Source: Burkholderiales bacterium
GTDB lineage: Bacteria > Pseudomonadota > Gammaproteobacteria > Burkholderiales > Burkholderiaceae_C
Length of the DNA stretch: 64,000 nucleotides
Direction of reading: 5' to 3'
Assembly (NCBI GenBank): GCA_016213325.1
Contig: JACRAY010000007.1
Span: 62,001 to 126,000 of the forward strand
A program made the position numbers and the translations under genes. The notes beneath the pieces are model-generated. The model searched no databases. It was not told the DNA's origin and saw nothing but the letters and a program-made list of their open reading frames with translations. This document shows positions 50,289-59,085 of this stretch, piece after piece. The stretch's first letter is position 1, and each line of letters opens with the position of its first letter.

Positions 50289-53014
50289 GGCGCCCCCTTG
50301 CGGCGCAGGCTCACCCGCACGACGTCGGCGCCGGAGCCCGTGGCATCGGTCAGGTGCATCGACATCTCGGCCAGCGTGTTCAGGCTGGGGACGCCGAAGT
50401 CTTTCGCCAGCGGCGTGGTCCAGTGGCCGAACTGGCCGATGGCCAGCAGCGTGTCGGGCCGTATGCCCTGCCGCAGCACGGCGCGGCCGCTCACCTTGCG
50501 GTTGCGCGTGGCGATATCCACCTCGTCGCCGTCGGCGATGCCCAGCCTGGCGGCGATGCCGGCGTTCATGATCACGCCGCGATGCCCGGCGATGTTGTCG
50601 GCGACCTCGTGGATCATCTGCATGCCCACGTTGCCGCCCCACGCGTACTGCATGCTGCGCGCGGTGAGCAGCCAGAACGGGTATTCCTCGGGCAGGCCAC
50701 CGGCGCGGCGGATGGCGGCGACCCACGGCTCGCCGAAGTCCTTGCAGGCGGGCAACGCCTGGTATTCGTGCAGCTGCGTGTCCCACCAGTGCATGTCGTG
50801 TTCGTGCAGCCGGCGGCCCAGCTCGGTGCCCACGCGCAGCAGCCGCTCCTGGTAGGGCAGCTCGAAGCGCAGCCCGCGCTCCACCATCGTCGGGTACAGG
50901 TACCAGTCGCTGCGCGGGAAGGGCCGCGTGGCCAGCCCGTGTTCCTTCCACCAGTCGAGGCCATGCGAGTCCACGCCTTCGGTCAACTCGGCGCTGGCCG
51001 CGCGGCAGATGGCGTCCCAGATCGTCTCGCGGTCGGGTACGTGCTCGGTGCCCAGCGAGAAGTCGCCGTGCGGCCCCTTCAGCGGCACGCCGCCGGCGCC
51101 CTTGTTGATGGACGCGATGTAGGGTGCGAGCAGCCCGGTGCGATGCGCCAGTTCGGTCGATATCTCGGTGAAGTCGCGCGCCTCGCCGCGCGTCGCGACC
51201 ACCGGCTGGCGCAGCGCAAAGCCTTCGTGGTCCCAGAACTGCTCGATGTACTTGGTGCCGCCCACGCGAATGAGCTGCAGGCTTTCCAGGTCGGTCGCAT
51301 CCGGCAGCAGCACGTCGGCGAAGTGGTTGGTTTCGTCGCGCGTGTACGCGAACGCCACCACGAAGGGAAAGCGCGCCATCTTCTCGGCGATCCCCTGCGT
51401 GTCCCAGAACGAGATGGCGGGGTTGGTGCGGTAGACGAACCACACGTCCGGCGGGTCCACGCGCGGCAGGCCCGCCGGCGTCTCGTCCATGAACATCCAC
51501 GAGAAGTGGGTAGGCCCGAGCGCCTGGCTCCACGGGCCGTCGCCCGCCAGCGGCACCATGGTGCGGTAGGCGTTGCGGATATTGGGCTTGGGCGACCAGC
51601 GCGCCTTGTCGGTGGGGTTGAGCGGAAAGTCCATGAAGCCGTCGGGCCCCGGCTTCGCGCTGTCCAGCCGCTTGGCCATCGGGCGCGCAAGGCGCACGGT
51701 GGTGCCTATGGTGCCGCCGGGCACTTCCAGCGCGCCCACCAGCACCGCCAGCATGGTGCGAGCCCAGCAGCATTCGAAGCCGCCCCAGCCGTTGTTGACG
51801 GTCTTGCCCAGGCTCACCGCCACCGGGCGGTACGGCAGCGTCTTGCCGTCGATCTCGATGGTCTGGCCGATGCAGGCATGCGCCAGGTACTCGTTGGCCA
51901 CTTGCCGGATGGTGGCGGCCGGCACTTCGCAGATGTGCTCGGCCCATTCGGGCGAGTACGGCTTCATGTGCGCGATGAGCTGGCTGAAGGCGGTTTCGCC
52001 GGTGAGGAAGCCGTCGCCCAGCAACTCGCCGTCGGGCCCCATCTCGATGGCGTCCACGGTCCAGCGGCCCTGCAGCGCTTCGGACAAGTCCGGTGCGTCG
52101 AACGGGCGCGCGCGGGCGGCTACGTTGTCCCACACCAGCGGCTTGCGTGTCTCGCGGTCGCGCAGCCACGAGCCGTGCGGCCCTACGAGATAAGGCGAGC
52201 CGGTGCGCTTGGCCAGGAAGTCGAGGTCCAGCGACTCGCGCGGCGACTCGTGCAGCATCACGTGGATCAGCGCGTACAGGAAGGCGGCGTCCGTCTTCGG
52301 CTTGATCGGCACCCACTGCGCCGAGCAGGCACCGGTGATGGACAGGTGCGGCTCGACCTGCACGCGCTTCATGCCGCGCACGCGGGCGCGCGAATGCCGC
52401 CAGATGCCGGCGACGCCGCCCGATGCTTCGACGTTGGCGCCGCAGGAGATGAGGAAGTTGCACAGCGGCGTGTCGGGCGCCACGATGAAGGCGCGGTGCC
52501 AGTACTCGCCGTACAGGTGCTCGGAGTGGTAGCACTTGACGCCCTGCCCCGAGCCGAAGCCCATGTCGACCGGCCCCCATGCGGCGAGGAAGGCCGGGAA
52601 GGTGCCCATGTACGACTGCGGCGTGCCGCCGCCGCCGAAGCTGGCGGCCACGCACGGGTAGCCCGACTCGTCGGTGAGGCCGCTGGCGCGGATGGCGTTG
52701 AGCTTGTCCGCGATCAACGCCATCGCCTGGTCCCAGGTGGCGCTGACCCAGCCCGGGTCTTCGTCCTTGCCCTTGCGCGGGTTGCTGCGCACCATGGGCG
52801 TCAGCACGCGATGCGGGTTGTATGTCTTCTGGATCAGCCCGAAGGCCTTGACGCACACCTTGCCGCCGCCGGGGTGCACGGCCGCCGCGCAGAAGTTGGG
52901 CTCGACTTCCGTGGCCACGCCGTCCTGCACCTTCACGGTCAGCAGGTCGGGGCCGGCCACGCACTGGTAGCAGTACGTCGGCACGCGCCGGGTGGCTGCG
53001 GCGGCTGTGTTCAC
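50285..53014 (-). CDS. padB: PadB-like molybdopterin subunit of phenylacetyl-CoA:acceptor oxidoreductase
   Basis: A 909-residue enzyme of the DMSO-reductase superfamily. The N-terminus (TYCYQCVAGPDLLTVKV) has two cysteines of a cluster, with the usual third Cys position not Cys, and a later cysteine in GGKVCVKAFG near residue 53. The motifs GWVSATWDQAMALIADKLNAIR near 74, ANVEASGGVAGIWRHSRARVRG near 185 and the C-terminal oxidoreductase domain ending near 890 follow. PadB oxidises phenylacetyl-CoA at the alpha carbon toward phenylglyoxylate with quinone as acceptor. I rely on padCD, ligase and HcrABC context for the substrate; a different substrate cannot be excluded. Confidence 0.83.
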   Translation of the reverse strand: MNTAAAATRRVPTYCYQCVAGPDLLTVKVQDGVATEVEPNFCAAAVHPGGGKVCVKAFGLIQKTYNPHRVLTPMVRSNPRKGKDEDPGWVSATWDQAMALIADKLNAIRASGLTDESGYPCVAASFGGGGTPQSYMGTFPAFLAAWGPVDMGFGSGQGVKCYHSEHLYGEYWHRAFIVAPDTPLCNFLISCGANVEASGGVAGIWRHSRARVRGMKRVQVEPHLSITGACSAQWVPIKPKTDAAFLYALIHVMLHESPRESLDLDFLAKRTGSPYLVGPHGSWLRDRETRKPLVWDNVAARARPFDAPDLSEALQGRWTVDAIEMGPDGELLGDGFLTGETAFSQLIAHMKPYSPEWAEHICEVPAATIRQVANEYLAHACIGQTIEIDGKTLPYRPVAVSLGKTVNNGWGGFECCWARTMLAVLVGALEVPGGTIGTTVRLARPMAKRLDSAKPGPDGFMDFPLNPTDKARWSPKPNIRNAYRTMVPLAGDGPWSQALGPTHFSWMFMDETPAGLPRVDPPDVWFVYRTNPAISFWDTQGIAEKMARFPFVVAFAYTRDETNHFADVLLPDATDLESLQLIRVGGTKYIEQFWDHEGFALRQPVVATRGEARDFTEISTELAHRTGLLAPYIASINKGAGGVPLKGPHGDFSLGTEHVPDRETIWDAICRAASAELTEGVDSHGLDWWKEHGLATRPFPRSDWYLYPTMVERGLRFELPYQERLLRVGTELGRRLHEHDMHWWDTQLHEYQALPACKDFGEPWVAAIRRAGGLPEEYPFWLLTARSMQYAWGGNVGMQMIHEVADNIAGHRGVIMNAGIAARLGIADGDEVDIATRNRKVSGRAVLRQGIRPDTLLAIGQFGHWTTPLAKDFGVPSLNTLAEMSMHLTDATGSGADVVRVSLRRKGAP

Positions 53015-53418
53015 GCCAGCCCAGCCTTTTGCGCCTTGGCCAGCAGGCGCTCTTCGGTCTTCTTCACGTCGACGACAAAGCGGTGGTGCGTGGCGCGGCA
53101 GATCGGCTCGACGCTGTCGCGGCCCTCGACCGCGAACACCACGGCGCGGCCCTTCACTTCCTGGATGGTCACCACGAGTTCGACCGGCATGCCCTGCAGC
53201 GAAGCGGCCGTGTGGTCGATCTCGACGCGCGTGCCCACCGAGTCTTCGCCGGCGTCCAGGTGCTGCAGCAGCAGCTCGCGGCAGGCGACCTCGACGTCGC
53301 GCACCAGCATGGGCGTGGCATACACGCGGGCCTTCTCGCCCATGAAGTCGATGGTGCGGTCGCGGGTCACTTCGAAGCGGGCGGTGGTGGTCACGCCGGG
53401 TTGCAGGGTAGGTTTCAT
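53011..53418 (-). CDS. Thioesterase-family (hotdog, FlK-like) protein
   Basis: A 135-residue hotdog protein. The TPMLVRDVEVACRELLLQHL segment near residue 36 and VGTRVEIDHTAASLQGMPVELVVTI near 60 match the fluoroacetyl-CoA thioesterase-like family, with likely catalytic Glu and His. PadBCD yields a CoA-bound product or the free phenylglyoxylate, and a thioesterase here could release it or rescue CoA from dead-end thioesters. It overlaps padB by four bases. Confidence 0.85.
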   Translation of the reverse strand: MKPTLQPGVTTTARFEVTRDRTIDFMGEKARVYATPMLVRDVEVACRELLLQHLDAGEDSVGTRVEIDHTAASLQGMPVELVVTIQEVKGRAVVFAVEGRDSVEPICRATHHRFVVDVKKTEERLLAKAQKAGLA

Positions 53419-53439
53419 GGTGTTCGTTCCTCGTGGGTT

Positions 53440-54138
53440 TCAGGCGTGCACGCCCAGGTAGGCGCGCTGGACTTCGGGGTCGTGCAGCAGCTCGCGGGCC
53501 GGGCCGGCCAGCACGATGCGGCCGGTTTCCATGACGTAGCCGCGATCGGCGATGCCGAGCGCGGCGCGCGCGTTCTGGTCGACCAGCAGGATGGTGGTGC
53601 CCACTGCCTTCAGCGCGGCGATGCGCGTGAAGATGTCGGCCACCAGCCGCGGCGCCAGGCCCATGCTGGGCTCGTCCAGCAGCAGCAGGCGCGGCCGCGC
53701 CATCAGCGCGCGGCCTATGGCCAGCATCTGCTGCTGGCCGCCGGAGAGGTTGCCCGCCAGCTCGCGCCGCTTGGCAATGAGGTCGGGGAACAGGGCCAGG
53801 ACCCCGTCGATGGTGCCGCGGGCGCCGCGCGCGAAGGTGCCGAGCAGCAGGTTGTCTTCCACCGTCATCGGCCCGAACACCTGCCGGCCCTCGGGCACCT
53901 GCACGATGCCGAGCTGCACGCGCTGCCGGGCATGGCGTCCCGCCAGGTCCTGGCCGTCGAAGTGCACTTGCCCTTCGCTGGACGGCTGCACGCCGGAGAT
54001 CGCGCGCAGCAGCGTCGTCTTGCCCGCGCCGTTGGCGCCGACCAGCGCCACCAGCTCGCCGGCAGCGACCTTCAGGTCGACGCCGCGCAGCGCGGGGATG
54101 CGGCCGTAGCGGCTGTGCAGGCGAGTCACTTCAAGCAT
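53440..54138 (-). CDS. livF: Branched-chain amino-acid-type ABC transporter ATPase, LivF
   Basis: A 232-residue ATPase. Walker A: GANGAGKTTLLRAISG near residue 33. Signature: LSGGQQQMLAIGRALMARPRLLLLDEP near 133 with Walker B. The LivF-type C-terminus is short. In this operon it powers uptake of the aromatic acid substrate, a use known for the HAAT family in several phenylacetate and benzoate degraders. It overlaps livG by eight bases. Confidence 0.93.
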   Translation of the reverse strand: MLEVTRLHSRYGRIPALRGVDLKVAAGELVALVGANGAGKTTLLRAISGVQPSSEGQVHFDGQDLAGRHARQRVQLGIVQVPEGRQVFGPMTVEDNLLLGTFARGARGTIDGVLALFPDLIAKRRELAGNLSGGQQQMLAIGRALMARPRLLLLDEPSMGLAPRLVADIFTRIAALKAVGTTILLVDQNARAALGIADRGYVMETGRIVLAGPARELLHDPEVQRAYLGVHA

Positions 54139-54931
54139 AGGCCGCCTCCTGTTGCGGGGGAGGCTCTTCCAGGGCGTCGCAACCGAGGTAGGCTTCGATC
54201 ACCTTCGCGTTGCCCGACACTTCGGTGGGCGTGCCCTCGGCCAGCTTGCGGCCGTGGTCCAGCACGAACACGTGGTCGGACACGCCCATCACCAGCGCCA
54301 TGTTGTGTTCGACCAGCACGACGGTGGTGCCGGCGGCGGCCAGGTTCTTGATGAGGCCGTCGATCTCGCGCGCTTCGGTGGCGTTCAGGCCCGCTGCGGG
54401 TTCGTCCAGCAGCAGCAGCCTGGGCCCGGCGGCCAGCGCCCGGGCGATCTCCAGCCGCTTGAGCGCGCCGTAAGACATCGCGGCGGCCGGGGTGTCTTCC
54501 TGCCCGGCCAGTCCCACGAGCTGCAGCAGCTCGCGTGCGGCCTGGCGGGTCGCGGCCTCGGTCCGGCGCAGCGCCGGTGTGCGCAGCATCGAGGCGAAGA
54601 GCGAGCAGCGCTCGCGCAGGTGCCGGCCGGTCATCACGTTTTCCAGCGCGGTCATGTTGAAGAACACCTGCAGGTTCTGGAACGTGCGGCCTATGCCCGC
54701 GGCGGCAAAGCGGTGCGCCGGCAGCCCCGACAGTTCCTTGCCCTCCATGCGGATGCTGCCGGCATCGGGCCGGTACACCCCGCTCAGCATGTTGATCAGG
54801 CTGGTCTTGCCTGCGCCGTTGGGCCCGATGACGGAGTGAACGTGGCCGCTGCGGAACACCATGTCGACCCCGTCGATGGCCTTGACGCCGCCGAAGGACT
54901 TGGAGAGGCCGCTGACCTCGAGAGTGCTCAT
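54131..54931 (-). CDS. livG: Branched-chain amino-acid-type ABC transporter ATPase, LivG
   Basis: A 266-residue ATPase with GPNGAGKTSLINMLSG near residue 36 and MSYGALKRLEIARALAAGPRLLLLDEPAAGLNATE near 155, plus the long LivG-type insertion and C-terminal segment (VLVEHNMALVMGVSDHVFVLDHG). ATG 54931 is the start. It follows the palindromic 95-bp segment at 54955-55048, which could affect its expression relative to livM. Confidence 0.93.
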   Translation of the reverse strand: MSTLEVSGLSKSFGGVKAIDGVDMVFRSGHVHSVIGPNGAGKTSLINMLSGVYRPDAGSIRMEGKELSGLPAHRFAAAGIGRTFQNLQVFFNMTALENVMTGRHLRERCSLFASMLRTPALRRTEAATRQAARELLQLVGLAGQEDTPAAAMSYGALKRLEIARALAAGPRLLLLDEPAAGLNATEAREIDGLIKNLAAAGTTVVLVEHNMALVMGVSDHVFVLDHGRKLAEGTPTEVSGNAKVIEAYLGCDALEEPPPQQEAAYA

Positions 54932-54954
54932 GGGGCGCTCTCCGGAGGGGCCAT

Positions 54955-55048
54955 GAACGCAGAAGACGCAGAAGTTGCGCAGAAGACGCCGAAGTTCTTC
55001 ATGGGAATTCTTCTGCGTCTTCTGCGCACTTCTGCGCCTTCTGCGTTC
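54955..55048. repeat. Large imperfect inverted repeat between livM and livG
   Basis: Two arms of about 43 bases, made of repeated GCAGAAG and CTTCTGC words, face each other across a loop of a few bases around 54998-55004; outer ends GAACGCAGAAGACGCAGAAG and CTTCTGCGTTC pair almost perfectly. In RNA this forms a long hairpin inside the operon. Similar GCAGAAG-rich elements are common in Comamonadaceae intergenic regions, as far as I recall. It may act as a processing or attenuation site. Confidence 0.7.
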
Positions 55049-55055
55049 CAAGCCT

Positions 55056-56018
55056 TCACAAGTGGCCCCTCCCTCTGAACCGCTTGGCAAGCGTAGGCAC
55101 GATGCCCTGCGGGAAGAAGACCATGGTGGCGATGAGCACGGCGCCGAAGACCATCATTTCGTAGTCCTTCAGCACCGTCAGCACCTGCGGCAGCAGCGTG
55201 AGCACGGCCGCGCCGACGACGGCGCCGAAGATCGAGGCCATGCCGCCGAACACCACCATGATCACCAGCTCCACCGAATGCAGGAACGACGCCTTGCCCG
55301 GCGTGATGAAGCCCGAGTAGTGCGCCATCAGCGCACCCGCCAGCGCGGCGAACACTGCCGACAGGGTGAACACCTGCAGCTTGAAGCGCGCGCTGTCGAT
55401 GCCCAGCGTCTCGGCCGCCACCTCCGAGCCATGCAGGCCGCGCAGCGCCCGGCCGTTTGGCGAGTCGATGAGGTTGAGCGACAGCCACACGGTGGCCACC
55501 AGCAAGGCGGCTGCCAGCCAGTACCAGGTGCGCTCGCCCTGCACGATCCAGCCGAACAGCACCAGCGGCGGCACGGCCATGCCGTCGGGCCCGCCGGTCC
55601 ACTTGTCTTCGGTGGTGATGGCGATGGAGATGATGACGCCCAGGCCCAGCGTCGCCATGGCGAGCGTGTGGCCCTTCAGGCGCAGCGTGGGGCGGCCGAC
55701 GATGAAGGCGAGCGCGCCGACCGCGGCACACGCCAGCGGCAGCGACACCCACACCGGCACGCCCCAGCGCGAAGCCAGGATCGCGCTGCCGTAGCCGCCC
55801 AGTGCAAAGAAGCCGGCGTGGCCCAGGCTGATCTGGCCCGCATAGCCTATCAGCAGGTTGAGGCCCACGCATACCACCGCATTCAGCGCGACCTGGATCG
55901 CTACGTCATACGAGTAGTTGTTGGGCATCACCAGCGGCGCCAGCACGAACAGCGCGGCCAGCAGCAGCGTGCCTGCGCTGCGCGAGCGCTCAGACCCGGT
56001 CGCTGCGGCGTGCGCCAA
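55056..56018 (-). CDS. livM: Branched-chain amino-acid-type ABC transporter permease, LivM
   Basis: A 320-residue permease with about nine hydrophobic segments. The segments VGLNLLIGYAGQISLGHAGFFALGGY near residue 50 and LKGHTLAMATLGLGVIISIAI near 115 are the usual LivM motifs, with the coupling loop ALRGLHGSEVAAETLGID near 193. It overlaps livH by 29 bases, so the two are coupled. Confidence 0.93.
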   Translation of the reverse strand: MAHAAATGSERSRSAGTLLLAALFVLAPLVMPNNYSYDVAIQVALNAVVCVGLNLLIGYAGQISLGHAGFFALGGYGSAILASRWGVPVWVSLPLACAAVGALAFIVGRPTLRLKGHTLAMATLGLGVIISIAITTEDKWTGGPDGMAVPPLVLFGWIVQGERTWYWLAAALLVATVWLSLNLIDSPNGRALRGLHGSEVAAETLGIDSARFKLQVFTLSAVFAALAGALMAHYSGFITPGKASFLHSVELVIMVVFGGMASIFGAVVGAAVLTLLPQVLTVLKDYEMMVFGAVLIATMVFFPQGIVPTLAKRFRGRGHL

Positions 56019-56862
56019 GGAGGCCTCCGGGCATGAGGAACAGCACCAGCAGGATCACGATGAATGCGATCGCGTCCTTGTAGGCGGATGAAACGAAGCC
56101 GGCGCCCAGCCCTTCGAGCAGGCCCAGCACGACGCCGCCGAGCACGGCACCCGCAAAGCTGCCGAGCCCGCCCAGCATGGCGGCGGCAAAACCCTTCAGG
56201 CCCAGCATGATGCCGGCGTCGTAAGAAGTGAAGGCGATGGGCGCGATCAGCACGCCGGCCAGCGCGCCGAGCGCGGCGGCCAGCCCGAAGCTGGCGAACA
56301 GCACGCCCCGCGTGTTGATGCCCACCAGTTGCGCGGCCAGCCGGTTGAAGGCCGTGGCCAGCATCGCCTTGCCGAGCAGCGTGCGCCCATAGAACGCGCT
56401 GAGCACCAGCACGGCCAATGCTGCGCCGCCCATCACCCACAGGCTTTGCGGCAGCAGCGTGGCGCCCGCCAGCGAGATCGGCTCTTCGCCCGAGAAGGCG
56501 GGCAGGCGATGCACGCCCTTGTCCCAGATCACCTGCGCGATGCCGCGCAGCAGCAGCGACACGCCGATGGTGATGATGATCAGCGTGACCGTGCCCGCAT
56601 GGCGCGCGGGCTCGATGGCGATCTTCTCGATGACCAGCGCGACGGCAAGCGCCGCCACCACGGCGAGCCCCAGCGCCACGGGCAGCGGCAGCCCCAGCGC
56701 GAGGAAGCTCACCGCACTCATGCCGCCCACCATCACGAACTCGCCCTGCGCGAAGTTGATCGCGCCGCTGGCGTTGTAGACGATGGTGAAGCCCAGCGCG
56801 ACCAGCGCATAGATCGCGCCGGCGGTGAGACCGGCGGCGATGAACTGGAGGGCGGCTTGCAT
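55990..56862 (-). CDS. livH: Branched-chain amino-acid-type ABC transporter permease, LivH
   Basis: A 290-residue permease with about eight membrane segments. FIAAGLTAGAIYALVALGFTIVYNASGAINFAQGEFVMVGGM at the N-terminus is the LivH hallmark, and FNRLAAQLVGINTRGVLFASFGLAAALGALAGVL near 170 contains the coupling loop. ATG 56862; it lies 25 bases after the binding-protein gene. Confidence 0.93.
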   Translation of the reverse strand: MQAALQFIAAGLTAGAIYALVALGFTIVYNASGAINFAQGEFVMVGGMSAVSFLALGLPLPVALGLAVVAALAVALVIEKIAIEPARHAGTVTLIIITIGVSLLLRGIAQVIWDKGVHRLPAFSGEEPISLAGATLLPQSLWVMGGAALAVLVLSAFYGRTLLGKAMLATAFNRLAAQLVGINTRGVLFASFGLAAALGALAGVLIAPIAFTSYDAGIMLGLKGFAAAMLGGLGSFAGAVLGGVVLGLLEGLGAGFVSSAYKDAIAFIVILLVLFLMPGGLLGARRSDRV

Positions 56863-56887
56863 GCGCGCGGCCTCTGGCTTGGCGGCG

Positions 56888-58072
56888 CTACTGCGGGCCG
56901 GCCTGCTTGACCAGCGTCCAGGCACCGTCCTTCACCTCCAGCATGCGGAAGGCGGACTGGTCCAGCCCCATGTGGTCGCCGGCCGCCATGTTGACGACGC
57001 CCCCGGTGCCCACGTAGCCCTTGGTCGCTTCCAGCGCGTCGCGCACCTTGGCCTTGTCGGTCGACTTGGCGGCCTTGATGGCGTTGACAACCAGCATCAG
57101 CCCGTCGTAGGCGTGGCCGCCGAACGTGGACACGTCGCTCTTGAACTTGTCTTCGTAGGCCTTGCGGTACGCCACCACCACCGGCTTCTGCGGGTCGTTG
57201 GCCGGCAGGATGTCGGACACCAGCAGCGCGGCGGCCGGCAGGCGCACGCCCTCGGCGGCGGCGCCGGACAGCTTGACGTACTCGCGCGAGGCCACGCCGT
57301 GCGACTGGTACAGCGGCAGCGCCAGACCCACCTGGCGGAAGTTGCGCGTGACGATGGCCGGGCCCTGGCCGAAGCCGGCGTTCAGCACGGCCTGCGCTGT
57401 GCTTGCCTTGATCTTGGTCAGCTGCGCGGTCATGTCGGTGTCGGCCGCGCCGTAGGTCTCGTCGGCCACGATCTCGATGCCGTACTTCTTGGCCACCGTC
57501 AGGCACTCGGCGCGCATCGACTTGTCGAAGCCGCCGCTGCCGGAGATGAGCGCCACCTTGGTCATCTTGCGCGACTGCACGTCGCCGAAGATCTTCTCGC
57601 AGGCCATGCGGTCGGTGTGCGGCGTCTTGAACACCCACTTCTTCACCGGCTCCACGATCACCACCGCGCCGGCCAGCGACACGAAGGGCGTGGCGGCCTG
57701 CTCGGCCAGCGGCACCGCGGCCATGGTGGTGCCGGTGGTGGAGCCGCCGACGATCACGTCGACCTTGTCCTGCTCGATCAGGCGCTTGGCGAAGGTGCGC
57801 GCCTTCTCGGCGTCGCCGCTGTCGTCGTAGGCGATCAGCTGGACCTTGCGGCCCAGCACGCCGCCTTCGGCGTTGATGCGGTCCACGTAGAGCTCCAGCG
57901 TCTTCAGCTCGGGGTCGCCCAGGAAGGCGGCCGGGCCGGTGACGGAGAGGAAGGCGCCGATGCGAATCGGCTCGGCTTGCTGCGCGAGGGCGCTGCCTGC
58001 GAACACTGCTGCGGCTGCCAGGGCAGTCGTGCAGGCCTTGCGTGCGAACCGCGAGATGCGGGTCTGGTTCAT
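56888..58072 (-). CDS. ABC transporter substrate-binding protein, LivK-like (aromatic acid?)
   Basis: A 394-residue periplasmic binding protein. Signal peptide: about residues 1-31 (ARKACTTALAAAAVFAGSALAQ). The receptor domain starts IRIGAFLSVTGPAAFLGDPELKTLELYVDRINAEGGVLGRKVQL and shows LIEQDKVDVIVGGSTTGTTMAAVPLAEQAATPFVSL. It belongs to the HAAT type that often binds aromatic acids in degraders. First gene of the pad array, with an FNR-type site 102-115 bases upstream of its start. Confidence 0.9.
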   Translation of the reverse strand: MNQTRISRFARKACTTALAAAAVFAGSALAQQAEPIRIGAFLSVTGPAAFLGDPELKTLELYVDRINAEGGVLGRKVQLIAYDDSGDAEKARTFAKRLIEQDKVDVIVGGSTTGTTMAAVPLAEQAATPFVSLAGAVVIVEPVKKWVFKTPHTDRMACEKIFGDVQSRKMTKVALISGSGGFDKSMRAECLTVAKKYGIEIVADETYGAADTDMTAQLTKIKASTAQAVLNAGFGQGPAIVTRNFRQVGLALPLYQSHGVASREYVKLSGAAAEGVRLPAAALLVSDILPANDPQKPVVVAYRKAYEDKFKSDVSTFGGHAYDGLMLVVNAIKAAKSTDKAKVRDALEATKGYVGTGGVVNMAAGDHMGLDQSAFRMLEVKDGAWTLVKQAGPQ

Positions 58073-58144
58073 GGCGTTGTCTCCTTTTATCTGTCTGGGT
58101 GCAGCCACGGCGCTCGACATGGGTAGAATCGCCGGGGTCGACGC

Positions 58145-58187
58145 ATTCTGGTAGCGGAGTGCGAGTTTCATCCTTGATCTGGCGCAA
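58145..58187 (-). promoter_or_regulatory. FNR-type site and -10 box of the pad/hcr array
   Basis: TTGAT-CTGG-CGCAA (58174-58187) fits TTG-N8-CAA, the FNR/NnrR class. On the minus strand CAGAAT (58150-58145) follows with centres 33 bases apart, almost exactly the spacing seen at the nor promoter (32 bases, same hexamer). Class II activation of the transporter-pad-hcr array under low oxygen is predicted. Confidence 0.65.
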
Positions 58188-58189
58188 CC

Positions 58190-58687
58190 TTGCCCCGCAC
58201 CGCATCTGCCACCCGCCGCCGTCCGTCGGCGATCCCTGCAACAGCGGGGGCTGTAACCATCCGCGCGGTGAAGCGCACGGACCTGGAACAGGTGATTACC
58301 CTCGATGCGGCGATCACCGGCCTGGAGAAGCGCGCCTACTGGGAAGGCATCTACCGCCGCTATGCGCTGGGCGCGCGCGGCGAGAAGCGCTGGTTCCTGG
58401 TGGCAACGGCCGGCGGCAAGGTGGTGGGCTTCGTCATCGGCGAGGTGCGGGACTGGGAGTTCGGTTCGCCGCCGTGCGGCTGGCTCTTCACCATCGACGT
58501 AGACCCGCACGCGCGCCAATCACGCATAGGCACTCGCCTGCTGGCGGCGCTGATGGATGCGCTGCGCGCCGCCGGTGTGCGCAAGCTGCGCACGATGCTG
58601 GCGCACGACAACACGCTCATCCATTCGTTCTTCCGCAGCCAGGGCATGATGGCCGCGCCGCTGCTGCCGATGGAGATGGACGTATGA
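58190..58687 (+). CDS. GNAT-family N-acetyltransferase
   Basis: A 165-residue acetyltransferase. The GNAT fold runs from TIRAVKRTDLEQVITLD through VATAGGKVVGFVIGEV, FTIDVDPHARQSRIGTRLLAALMDAL (the acetyl-CoA R/QxxGxG/A motif, here RQSRIGTRL) to FFRSQGMM. No ATG covers the first strand, so TTG 58190 is used; GTG 58268 is the alternative. It overlaps the Rrf2 gene by four bases (ATGA), so the two act as a pair. The substrate is unknown. Confidence 0.8.
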   Translation: MPRTASATRRRPSAIPATAGAVTIRAVKRTDLEQVITLDAAITGLEKRAYWEGIYRRYALGARGEKRWFLVATAGGKVVGFVIGEVRDWEFGSPPCGWLFTIDVDPHARQSRIGTRLLAALMDALRAAGVRKLRTMLAHDNTLIHSFFRSQGMMAAPLLPMEMDV

Positions 58688-59085
58688 AGCTGCAGGTGAA
58701 CTCGATGCTGGCGCTGTACAGCGTGATCGAGTTCGCTTCGGACCCCGAGCGGCACATCCCCGCCGCCGAGATCGCGCACAAGTATGGCGTGTCGACCCAC
58801 CACTTAGCCAAGGTGCTGGCCGTGCTGGCGCATGCGGGCGTGGTCGAGTCGGTGCGGGGTGTGGGCGGCGGTTACCGCTTTTCGGCCAACGCCAAGCGGC
58901 TGACGCTGATGGACGTGATCGAGCTGTTCGAGGAACTCACCCCGGATCGCGGCGAGGGGCATTCGACACCGGCGGACAAGGCGATCGGCGTGGTCACGGC
59001 CGAGATCGACCAGATTGCACGGGCGACTTTCAGTTCGATCACGATTGCGACGATGTTGCGGTTGGTGGAGAGGCATTCGGGGTAG
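58684..59085 (+). CDS. Rrf2-family regulator without cysteines
   Basis: A 133-residue Rrf2 winged-helix protein (LALYSVIEFASDPERHIPAAEIAHKYGVSTHHLAKVLAVLAHAGVVESVRGVGGGYRFS). Unlike NsrR or IscR it contains no Cys at all, so it cannot hold an Fe-S cluster and must sense something else. Coupled to a GNAT gene and divergent from the pad array, it is the nearest candidate regulator of that array. Family assignment is firm, function is not. Confidence 0.88.
   Translation: MKLQVNSMLALYSVIEFASDPERHIPAAEIAHKYGVSTHHLAKVLAVLAHAGVVESVRGVGGGYRFSANAKRLTLMDVIELFEELTPDRGEGHSTPADKAIGVVTAEIDQIARATFSSITIATMLRLVERHSG

Noticed and set aside
50282..53461. Open frame of about 1,059 codons on the plus strand, antisense to padB
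   Set aside because: It mirrors the coding frame of a clear molybdopterin enzyme; high GC content removes stops in the antisense frame. Its protein has no domain and an Arg/His/Gln-rich composition.
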